From positions 1 to 15,726 of the forward strand of contig JAJKFJ010021430.1 of the NCBI GenBank assembly GCA_027382625.1: a DNA stretch of 15,726 bases. The letters are read 5' to 3'. Below are positions 1-10,300 of the stretch, piece by piece. The notes under the pieces are model-generated. The model was not told the DNA's origin, searched no databases, and saw nothing but the letters and a program-made list of their open reading frames with translations. The stretch comes from Tetmemena sp. SeJ-2015. Taxonomy: Eukaryota; Ciliophora; Spirotrichea; Sporadotrichida; Oxytrichidae. A program made the position numbers and the translations under genes. How positions within the stretch are numbered: the stretch's first letter is position 1; each line of letters starts with the position of its first letter.

Positions 1-516
1 AAAATTTTTTTAATTAAATGCAAAAGTATGTGATGAATATTTAACTTTAGATTTGCATTGAAAAACAATATTTATTATTTTTATAATTAAACTATTTCTT
101 TATTCACATAAATGGAAGTTAATTAAGATGATATTTTCATATTTGGTAGCTTTATAAATAATAAAAAAATTATATTTCTTTTTTGTATAAATTCAATAAT
201 TTAATCATCATTCATTTAAATTGTTTTGCTGAACAATTCAAAAATATTTTGGATTAATTAAATATACAATCTTTTCAAACTTTCAACTATTGATTTTTTT
301 GGCTTTTAAAGTTTTTTCTAGTGATAGGGACATATTTAAGTTGTAATTTTTCTTCATTTTCAAGAGATCATTTTGTGTATTGATATTTTAGGTCGAGAAG
401 TTCTATTAGGTATTCTAATTACTCAAATTTAAAATAAATATTTTGGATGAAGAAAAGTAAAGAAGTAAATTTAAAATTTTCTTTTTGCAAATCTTATCTA
501 TATATTTTATATTGAT
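1..516. other. AT-rich flank with no supported gene
   Basis: Lies beyond the 3' end of the giant gene and outside E1. I see no coding pattern in either code, no RNA gene and no telomeric C4A4/G4T4 repeat. Confidence 0.5.
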
Positions 517-1170
517 TATACCTAAGAATCTAAAAGAAAATGGTTGACACTCAGAAGAAATATAATGCTCAGAGGAAGGAGTGAAGCTAGATATAGGAGT
601 AGAAGTGCTATTCCCATATTTTAAAAATATCTTAATTTTTAAGGGCAGTTGATTTTTTCCCATCTCCACATTTCATGCAATGTCTTTAAGGCTGGTTAAC
701 TGTTTCTCGAAAGCATGAGTGAAAGTAGGGTGTCTGCTTGGCTCGTCTCACTCAAGTGGAAGGAAAAGGAACTTTTCCACTCTGTTCAATGAAAAGGAGA
801 TAGGAGAGTATGTGGAGTACTAAATAACTTTGATGAGCTAAGTCAAAAAGCAAGTGTCTAAAGTGTTCAAAAGCATTTCAACTTCAATTAACCAACTGAA
901 ATACTAGAGTTCCACTTGAGTGGGGACGAGCCAAGCAGACACCCTACTTTCACTCATGCTTTCGAGAAACAGCAGACTAAACACCTAAAGATACTTGCAC
1001 TGAGAAATCTGGAGATGGAAAGAAGTCAACTGCCATTAAAAATTAAGAAATTTTAAATATATGAGGAGTTAATACATATCACTTAAACTTCTATATCTAG
1101 CTTCACTCCTTCCTCTGAGCATTATATTTCTTCTGAGTGTCAAAGATTTTCTTTTAGATTCTTAGGTATA
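517..1170. mobile_element. Foldback (long inverted repeat) element E1, about 654 bp
   Basis: The ends are TATACCTAAGAAT (517-529) and its reverse complement (1158-1170). The arms extend inwards about 260 bp: 517-768 pairs with about 915-1170. The outer part is diverged, while the inner part (701-762 versus 910-972, including a GGGTGTCTGCTTGGCTCGTC core) is almost identical. No transposase ORF is present, so it is non-autonomous. The minus-strand ORF at 415-669 is an accident of its left arm. Flanks allow a TA or TATA target duplication. It lies 200 bp beyond the stop of the giant gene. Confidence 0.85.
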
Positions 1171-1369
1171 TTTAATTTGTTGTGTTGTTCGATTTTTCAA
1201 AAGTAATTGTGTGTTCTTGAGATAGCTCGCTTCCAAATAAGAGATTTATTTGACTGTGTTAAAAAAATAAGTTATGGTCTATGCTAATATTAAGCTTAGC
1301 CAACTTAATTAATTTTCCTTGAGGATTTGATTTTTAAAAGCTTGTGAATCTTTATCTTAAATTCCTTTA
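1171..1369. other. 3' flank of the giant gene
   Basis: About 200 AT-rich bases between the TGA stop and foldback element E1. It would hold the 3' untranslated region and possibly the macronuclear telomere-addition site, but no diagnostic sequence is visible. Confidence 0.4.
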
Positions 1370-4300
1370 TCAAGACTAACATACCTCTGCCTGTTTCGAC
1401 TTTTTAAAATAAACTCCAACTAGGATAAAGTTGAAACCAATTATAGTCAAAATTATTAGCAATATAAGGCTACCTAAATATAAAATTTAAAATAGAATAT
1501 AAAGCATAATAAATAATGTAATAAATGGAAAATTACTTACTGTAAAGTTGACTCTCACTATCTGTTAGTGGTCCAAAATAAATAGTGCATATTGAAAATA
1601 TAACCCCAGTTAAAGTTTCATTCAAGATGTTTTAGAAGTTCATCATCTTACTTTCAAATGGCTAAGCAAACACAAAAAATGAAGATGAAATCATTCAACA
1701 TTAAATTTAAACAGGATATCTTTCAAAATTACAAGTATCAAAACATAAAAAAGCCTTCTGAATAAAAAGATTGGAATGTACATCTAGTTAATAACCCTCA
1801 ATTCCTCAATCCTTGTTCCTTCAAAAATAAAAAATCATAAAGTATGCCATGAGACTCCTCTACTTCTTTATTAGCTAACTTTCTAGCGTTTGCATCAATG
1901 ACTGAAATCGCCAGAATTGGAAAGTAAGAAAGAAAAATCATGAAAAATATTGCAACTCCAGAAAATATTGCCTAGGTGTAAGTTCTATTAAAAAAAGTTA
2001 GTATAAATGTTCTAAATTGAAGGACATAGATGTTCATAAATGCAGACAAGGTTATTTCAAGATACAACTCGGTCAAAAGCCTCCATAGTCCATTCTAAAA
2101 ATTAAAGTTATCACAAAATATTATTTAAAATTCGATTAATTGTATCTATACATTTTCTCAGTGCTTCTGAGTTTAGAGCCTATATATTTCCATTTAATGA
2201 GCTTTGAACCCATCCAAATTATCGGATAAAAGACAAGTAGCACAGTCCAAACTTAAATCTTATTTGCATATGAAAAGAAAAAAATAGAGGAATTTAGCCC
2301 ATAGTCTGCGAATACTTAATTAACAGGTTTATCAACTATATCAGAAAGATTTGACTTAAATTTATGATATTTAAAGATCAAGGAATCTGTAGAAGTATGG
2401 CTCTCCTAAAAAATCATCCTAGCCATTTGCGAAGTCAAGAAATTGTAGGCTACTCTTTAAGCTCTCCGGAAAAGGTAAATTAATGAGTGGCAAATAGTAA
2501 ATTATTTGACAAGCATTCATCGCAACCCAAATACTTCCTAGAGCTTTTCCTAAAACAGTTTGCACTACTAAGTTTGTAATCACGGTGGCTAATGATGCTG
2601 AGGAAGCTGTAGCCCCAAATGAACTTAAGGCCGCTTGAGATGAATTTAAGAGAAATTATTTAGATTTTATTTTATGACATCTCAGCTGACTTGACCTAGT
2701 GCAAATAGAAAGGTGGTGAAAGTTTTATTGATAAGCTGTTTTAATACTTATCTTATATTGCGCTCTAGTTTTTAAAACCTATTTAGATGGTGACTGTAGA
2801 TTCTTCGAGTACTTGAAATCTCTAGTTAAAAGTTATTGTCAGTGTATATTCTTTTTCAAAATCTTTAGTTATCTTTGCCGAAGCGTCGAAACTTAAATCT
2901 CCTTTTGCTCCATTAAATTAGAAGAAGAAATCATCCTTGGAAAATTCAGTTTGCTTATAAAATAAAACTAGGGAATGACAGCCTAATTGAATTATAGATA
3001 AATCTCTTTGTTAAGTTTAGTGATCTTTATAATTTTGAAAGTAGACCCTACACTTATAACGCATTAATCTGGGCTAATATTACTTCCTCCCGAGCATTTG
3101 AATCCATCTTCAATTTGGCAATTTTCATTACACCCATCTCCTTTCCTTTTATTTCCATCATCGCATGAGACTTAGCCCATATTTAGACCATCACCGCAAA
3201 TCTCAGTGCAAATACTTCCTCCTGGAGCAGATTACAATTTTATCCAAGGAAATGTGAAACCATCAAGGTCAGAGCAAAGAGTAAATTATTTTTAGAGTGC
3301 ATCTTGATTCTTAATCGAAAGCATTGTTCTAAGAGCAGATTTGACATCCAGTTGAAGTACCAATACAAATTTCGCATTTTTCAGAGCATTAAGAGCACGA
3401 GAGGATAGATTTATCAAAATATTCACCAGGTGGGCAGGAAGGATTCAAACATTAATTTCCTGCTTTTATCAAGCCTACTTTACAGTTAATACAGTCAAAC
3501 TTAAAATTTTATTTTATGCCTTAGAGCCTGAAATAATTATTTCTAAGGAGCAAATAATTTTTCATTTAACTTTACCAAAATTTATTTACTTTTCCTCCTT
3601 AACTTAATTAAATATACCTAAGAATTTAAAGGAAAATAGTTGAAGCACACTAGAAATACAAAGCAAGAAGAAAATCCAAGAGCTAGAGATTAGAAGACAA
3701 GAGATATATATATAAACTACCAATATATTTAAACTTTTTAATTTTAAATGTCGTTATTTCTTCCATCTCCACAAATCTCAGTGCAAGTACCCTTTAAACT
3801 TACTTCCTCGTCATAGTCAGCATCTTCATCATAGTCTTAGTTGTGCTTCCAGTCTCTGACAGAAGAAGGAGGAGCGTTTTTAACTAAGTTAGCATCAGCT
3901 TAGCTTTGAGAAAGTTCGACAAGACACGAAAAACATCTGTTCTCTATAAAAGGTGCAAGTTAAAAAGCTTGTAGTCAACATAAGTCATTCCAAATCTAAC
4001 GCTAAAAAAGCAAAGCTTTTTTTCCTCCTTCTTCTGTCAGAGACTGGAAGCACAACTAAGACTATGATGAAGATGCTGACTATGACGAGGAAGTAAGTTT
4101 AAAGGGTACTTGCACTGAGATTTGTGGAGATGGAAGAAATAACGACATTTAAAATGAAAAAGTTTAAATATATTGGTAGTTTATATATATATATCTCTTG
4201 TCTTCTAATCTCTAGCTCTTGGATTTTCTTCTTGCTTTGTATTTCTAGTGTGCTTCAACTATTTTCCTTTAAATTCTTAGGTATAATTGATTCCTAAATT

Positions 4301-7300
4301 AAGATTTATCTTTTTTTTTAACCATCTATTGTTATTTAAAAAATATTTTTATTTTTGTTGAGATTTCATATTTTTTGAAAGTATTTTTATTAAAAAATAA
4401 CAATGATAAAAGTAAATGCTTCATCTTGTGAATAAATTTAATTATTTAATTCTTTGAAACTTTGTAATTCCTGTGCATCCTAAGCAATCAGCCTGACACT
4501 ATAAGCATTCTTGAGAATCTGAATCATAAAAAGAAATGAGTTAGTTTGGACAAGTATTTATGCAGCTATTGTTACTTCTTATCAACAGCTTTGAAGAGTC
4601 AATACATGTGAGACAATAGTTAGTATCTTCTTCGTTGCAAGTATTCAAATCATTATTTACAAAATGTGTGATATAGATATTTAATTATAGGGAAATACAG
4701 TTGGGGTTACCACATGCTATATTATTTTAGGAAAACTATGCTAAGCTTACTGATACAAACACCTTTAATTTGTGCTTAATTTACTTCACAACTATCAGTA
4801 CAGATTCCTTTACTTAGAGCGAACCCAGTGGCGCACTTTGTGCAAGCTTTGTTTTCAAAGGGAATTGTGCAATAATATTAAATAAATATGCAAACCTAGC
4901 AGTAACCATTACAATCTAATAGGATGCGATTCTAATTCATTAAGTTGAGTCAATAACTTTTTTAATTAAAAATAAATAAATAAAGTAGACAGACTATGGA
5001 AGCGAGTGAAGGCAGCCCTATATTCTATATTAAAAAGATTTTGGTGATTTTTTCTATTTATTAATTATTGAGCTTAAGGTGATCCTGGTTTTGGTATTTA
5101 TTGCTATTAGTTGTATAATTTTCAGAGTTTTCTAACTTAATTTATCTCTAGATTAGCGACTCTAAATAATATTAATTGCTATAGCAAAATCTAGGTGAAC
5201 TAGATTTATGCTACTATACTTTTGCTATTACTAGCTAATACTACAAAAAATAAACTCATCAGCAAATATATTTTGAAGGAGTATGACTTATCATTAATTA
5301 ATTTTTCCCGCTTCAGAAATTAATTTAAAGCTATAAGAGAAAAATCATTAACTTGAAATATTTGTACCTAGAGTATTTTTTTAATTTTAGACAATCTCCA
5401 GTAGTTGAATTAGCGAGTTAGAAATTTTAAGTATCACACGGTGTGCATTCATTGACTGAAGGACCAATTTATCATAAATAATAAAATACAGTCAGATAGG
5501 ATGCAAGTACTGTCACATTCATAGACTAAACCAAATATTTAATCAAACTTAAATCATCATACATTCACAGTGGTCTCCAACTCTCCGGCTGTTAGGCTCA
5601 AGGCAGAATAAGAATAGCCTGCTATCTTCTAAGTCTGATTCAATTAATTTAAAATTTTAATTAGATGTGTCAAAAGCACTGTAGTAGTCCCATCTCATAT
5701 TGCTAAATATCATACTTATTTTATTATATTTAGGCTGAAATCTTATTAAATCTTTATTTAAAAACTTATTTTGACAGTGATTTACAATAACTTTTTTCAA
5801 ATTTAAAGTTAATTTTTAGAAATTTTAAAATTATTCAAGAGGCTGAGGAAAGGCATTCGATGAGGAGAGGTTAAATTTCTAAGTGTCACTTATAAAAAAT
5901 GTGACAGCTATAATTAAATGACACCTGAATAGTATAGACACTAGGAAATTTGACCTCGACTTATCTGATGCTTTTCCACAGCTTCTTGTTTAATTTTTAA
6001 TTTTAAAAGTAAACCTTAAATTTAGTTTAAAATTATCTTGCTAGATAGAGTTCCTGTTAAAATCCTTGGATTTGAATGCCTTTAATAAGCAGCCATATTG
6101 AAAACTGAATTTCCAACTGACTCATCTAGTCTGAATAAAAGCACCAGCTTTTCCTTAAAGAAATTAGGATCTGGGCCCCTCATTGCTCTAAATTTTACAA
6201 TATCAAAAGAAAGTGCTGAGTCCCAAAGCTATAAGTTTCTCAAAAACAAAAACATAAAAATTATAATATTTTAAAACATATAAAAAATATTTTGATCTTT
6301 ATATACAAAATTTTAAAGTTATAAAAATGAAGGTCTATATATTAGTTTTAAATTCAGCAAAATAGATAATCTAGACTTATTCTTTTAGATTCTCAAATAG
6401 AATCGAGAGTTTTGTCCAAATTAAATTTGGAAATAGAGACCTAAGGTATTATCAGGAAACACAAACAGCAGACTGTTATTTAGAAATCCATTTAGCTAAA
6501 TTTGAGTTACACCATTCAAATTTATTATAATTGGAAGGTTATCCATAATAATTGTGAACAGACTTAATAGGCTCATTAACTCTAATAACCAGAAGAATAC
6601 AAAATTATTTATATATTTCAAGTTATAAATAAAGTCACTATGATTACATTATCTTAAGATAAGTTATATTTTTCTCATTAAGTTGAATGTAGATTTAAAA
6701 AAATTTTATAACTATAATTATTAAATGTTACTTTTTTCAAAGAACCCATTTTTAGACTGGAAAAATAGAGCTGATATCTTATGCGTCCAGAATCTAATTA
6801 GGAGGACTCTAGATATATAAGGATGCAGATATATTGTTGCTAATTTTCCATTCGAATCTATCTTATAAGAATATAGTAAGTGCGTCTATGTCATTTCCCA
6901 TATTTTAAGCCATTATCCAAGTCATAAAAGTAAAATTTTTGAGTTGATCCTACTCTATCTACACTTAGAAACTATTAATTTCAAATACGAAGCTCTGTGT
7001 ATATAATTCTAACTTAATAAATTAAAATATGATAAAAGTCTCTTATTTTTAAGTTAATAAAATAAAATAAGGGATTGATTTAATTGGTAAGTAATTTGTT
7101 TTTAATAAATTTTTATTATCAAAAGTTTTTGCAATTTTAAAGCAATTTATTATTGAGAAAGGAAAGTCTTATGTAAATGTAACAAATCTTTCCTTCCTCT
7201 GGCAGTATCTAAATTAGGTAGAACTCTTTGAATATCCGTCACATATAGCCACATCTTCCATTTTAATCCAATAGTGAAGCTTTTAATCTAGTTCATACCT

Positions 7301-10300
7301 TTTTCTTGAAACACTTTCATACAAATAAGAGTCATACCCTTCATTCAATCTCAACTGAAGAACTAATGAGGGATAAAATATAAGAATTAGAGTTCACATA
7401 CTAAACTTAATATGCCATTTTAAAGCACACCTACTTGTCTAACAGAAGTGAGAAGATTTTCAATTATTTCAAATGCTTATTTATTATTCTAAGCTCCTTG
7501 AGAAATCCTCCAAATTATCCTATGCTTAAAGTAATGACGGTAGGAGCAATCTGCGCTATATTTAAAATAAATTTTATAGGAAGATTACCAATAAATTCAA
7601 GGCCTCTAAAATTCTAATCTTGATTCATACCATATATGTAGCCAGATTGAAGAGTTGCTGATGCGGCGCAAGTTATGTATTTAATAATATTTAGCCATAA
7701 AGTACCATTAATCAAGACTTATTGGAACTTCTAGAGAGTAATCATTATCTGAAACTTTACAACTAAGGGTAGGAAAAGCAGATACAGATGATTTAAACAA
7801 ACTTGAACCTATTGAAAAGATATTTCATTTTTATTATAGACTTAATCAGTAGCAACAATTTGAGGAATCCGAATGAAGAAAATGACAGTGAGTTCAGTTC
7901 CTATAATTAGAGCCCCAAGTTAGTTTACACTTCCACTACTTTCATATTCAAAAAACAAGGATTTATCTCTGGTGATAAAGGGAGCGAACTAGTCCACTTG
8001 GGAAGTATCCACTTATGATCTCACCATATTCATGTTTGGAGCAATTATTCCTGAAGCCTTTGAATTCCAAAAAATATCAGAATTTGACGGTAAAGTATGC
8101 AAAATTATTTATTTCATTTTTAAACTTAGTTTTAGAAATATAAAATTAGTTCATTTTTATATAGTATAATTTCTAGAGTACTATGAATAATCAAGCAGAA
8201 TGGTCTAGAAGGTTTCAAAGTTAAATAAAACATATTTTAAAGAGTGGATAGTATAAGATGAGTTAGTTGTAATAAGAATCGATATTTGGTCTAGAGAACA
8301 GCAAGTCAATTATTTCTTGCTAATTAAATATTGAATTAAAATAATCAAGAGCGTGTCCAAATAATTATTTTTAATTTGATCTCTTTCACTATGAAAAGGG
8401 CTTCTCTGTTACTGCCGGCTTATATTGAGAGAGTTTAAAATAAAATAAGTGCTAATGGTGGTATTGCTAAAATCAACTTTCTTGGACTAAATGGAAAATA
8501 TTTATTCGCCTTGGGATAACACCTAAATAAAAAATATTGTTCAAATATTAAAATAATAATTAATTCAATGAAATCATCTTAGTATAAATGTAATATTTAA
8601 TTATATATTTGCTATTTTTTAGAGTATTCTTGTTCTTAAGATTTGTAACTCTTAAGTTTACCAATAGCCATAGTCGTAGGTAATTATGTATTTTTTATTT
8701 GTTAACAGTGATTTGAAACCAGCTATCAGTGGGAATAATGAATGGTTAGACTTACTAATTAATAAGTCCACAGGAAATACTATTAAGGAAAATGGATTGA
8801 GTAATTGGAATATCTACTATCCCACTCAGAACAAACAGTGATCCCCTTTATAAATTGAGTGCTCCTGTTTCTACTTTAATTTGAAACCATCCTTGCAATG
8901 AAAACTGAGTTGATATTTTTGCTCCAGTAGCTGGAAGATTAAGAGTGTTTGCTAGTTTATTTTTTTAGGAAGGAGAGCGAAGACTACTCGTTGCATCGAC
9001 CTGCAGTGAATTTCACAAATCCATGAGTACATAAAAATAATAATGATAAGCTTTCCTCGTTATAGTCTTTAAGAGTGCTTCCGGTAAATGTGTTGACAAG
9101 CGCCTAAGCTCCAATTATTTTGCAACTTTTTTTTATTCCAACATCATAGAGTCCAGCATTCTTAGTTTCAAAATTTATAAAATTCAATTTAAAATTTATA
9201 ATTAAATCATAATTTCAGAGGATTAAAGAGTAATTATAATAGTTAAAAACAGGAATTATAAATTCTTATAAAATTTAAATATATACTATTTAGGAAGTGA
9301 ATAGAGTAAAATTAATGATATTTTACTAATTTAATTGTGCAATACCTTTATTTGCTCCAAGAAAAGCTGGATTGTAATCTATAAGAGAATAATTAATTTT
9401 TTATCGAACCACAGAGATGCTAATAGTCCAAATTGTCCGATAAAGTTAGAAGGGATGTATATTCTTTTAGCTATAGATTAAATCAGAGCTTAACTCAAAG
9501 GAGGAGAATAAATCTATACAGTCTTTATTGCCTGTGTATTTAAATAAATGAAGAAAGATATTTGACTCTGTTTAAGGTTGAAATGTCGGCTTTCCAAAAT
9601 ACATTATCCAGTTCGAAATGCTTTCAAACATTATCATATTCTCTGCTGCGATTTTAGTATAGAGAGGTAGGATTTTTCCAATAAGAGCAAATAGATTTTT
9701 GTTAAAATATATTTAGTATTCAGAACATATATAAATTAGGTAAGTGATGAATTATAATTCGACAGTTCAATTTTTACTTTTCTGAACTGAGGACTTTATG
9801 AGCTCGAGAGATAAATGCAATTTTTTAATTTCTTTTATTTTTTTAAGATTTGAAATAATTAAAATATAACGATATTGAGGACTTAGTTACTATTCTGATA
9901 AACTTGGACGCATCTATTATCTAAGTCAATAGTCACGAACCAAGCAAATGATAATGTCTAACTAAAATTAATTTACTATTACGTAGTATTTGAGTCTGGT
10001 AAAATTTCCCGTCTTAAATAAAAACTTTCAAATCCCCAAAATCATTTTTTTCTTAGTAAATGAATTTTCAAATAATTTTTAAATTATAGCAAAACACTAT
10101 AAAAGTTTCATTAAATTAAATTTATAAACTATCGATCTAATTATACTAGAGTAAAATTATATGAATTAATATTTATCAGAGTATTTACTAAATCCTTTTC
10201 CATTTTTTATTTATCTGTAAATATTAAATTGAATTTGAACAAGGAAATATTAAAAATTCAATACTGATCAGAAAAAATTCTGTTATGAGTTTGACATATC

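Larger units (their letters stand above)
1370..2643 (-). other. C-terminal multi-pass transmembrane region
   Basis: Hydrophobic segments in order: VVQTVLGKALGSIWVAMNA plus QIIYYLPLINLPFPES (about 2550-2450); VWTVLLVFYPIIWMGSKLI (about 2250-2190); LYLEITLSAFMNIYVL (about 2070-2015); AIFSGVAIFFMIFLSYFP (about 1970-1910); YIPIFLFRRLFYVLILVI (about 1780-1730); an imperfectly resolved helix near 1700; VIFSICTIYFGPL (about 1610-1570); and, after an intron, SLILLIILTIIGFNFILVG (about 1470-1415). Conserved phrases 'LxxLxQIIYYLPLINxxFP', 'YLEITLSAFMN', 'FLFRR' and 'PFESKM' match the membrane part of ciliate Cys-rich/DUF4215 proteins. A tail of about a dozen residues follows the last helix. Seven or eight helices are likely; topology is not determined. 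Confidence 0.8.
3497..4462 (-). other. Candidate large IES, 960 bp, pointer AAGTTT, carrying foldback element E2
   Basis: The exact 6-bp repeat AAACTT (plus strand) lies at 3497-3502 and 4457-4462. Joining across it gives CLGCTGITKF followed by DCINCKVGLI in frame, recreating the CxxC...C..C spacing of the cysteine-rich region. Read through without excision, a TGA comes about 40 nt into the insert. The interior is 110 bp and 171 bp of AT-rich flank around the 673-bp foldback element E2. Confidence 0.75.
3230..5610 (-). other. Furin/growth-factor-receptor-like cysteine-rich region
   Basis: After removal of the candidate IESs the minus strand gives a regular Cys-rich chain. Segments in order: GDHCECDSTCILSDC, then GPSVNECTPC, then TTGDCNGYCQVCTIP, then ENKACTKCATGFALSKG, then NTCNEEDTNYCLTC, then NTCPNQLISFYDSDSQEC, then CQADCLGCTGITKF continuing as DCINCKVGLIKAGNQC, then CPPGEYF, then CSQCSEKCEICIG. 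This is the CxxC...C...CxxC pattern with 'GPSxNEC' and 'CPxGxY' phrases of furin-like/GFR repeats common in ciliate surface proteins. It is predicted extracellular and disulphide-bonded, between the LamG repeats and the DUF4215 unit. It is interrupted by at least eight candidate IESs, including ones of 480 and 960 bp. Confidence 0.85.

Noticed and set aside
415..669. Minus-strand ORF of 84 residues
   Set aside because: It spans the edge and left arm of foldback element E1 and has low-complexity composition; the mirrored arm does not keep the frame.
2062..2133. An intron GTATAG...AG instead of the 38-bp IES
   Set aside because: An acceptor in the right phase would delete the NGLWR residues that match the family; the GAAT-bounded deletion keeps them.
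1370..5600. The frame breaks as decay of a pseudogene
   Set aside because: Random decay should not place exact 4-8 bp direct repeats at most breaks with frame restored by deletion between them; for the weakest breaks error or decay is still possible.
6360..6400. Possible solo end of an E1-like element (TTCTTTTAGATTCT resembles E1's terminus)
   Set aside because: Only 14 bp match, the terminal CTTAGGTATA is missing, and the site lies in an open coding run.
7435..7617. Plus-strand ORF of 60 residues with a hydrophobic stretch
   Set aside because: It lies opposite a minus-strand run of about 249 codons (8090-7344) with the LamG phrase FGGFLKELRIINK; it is a shadow of that coding strand.
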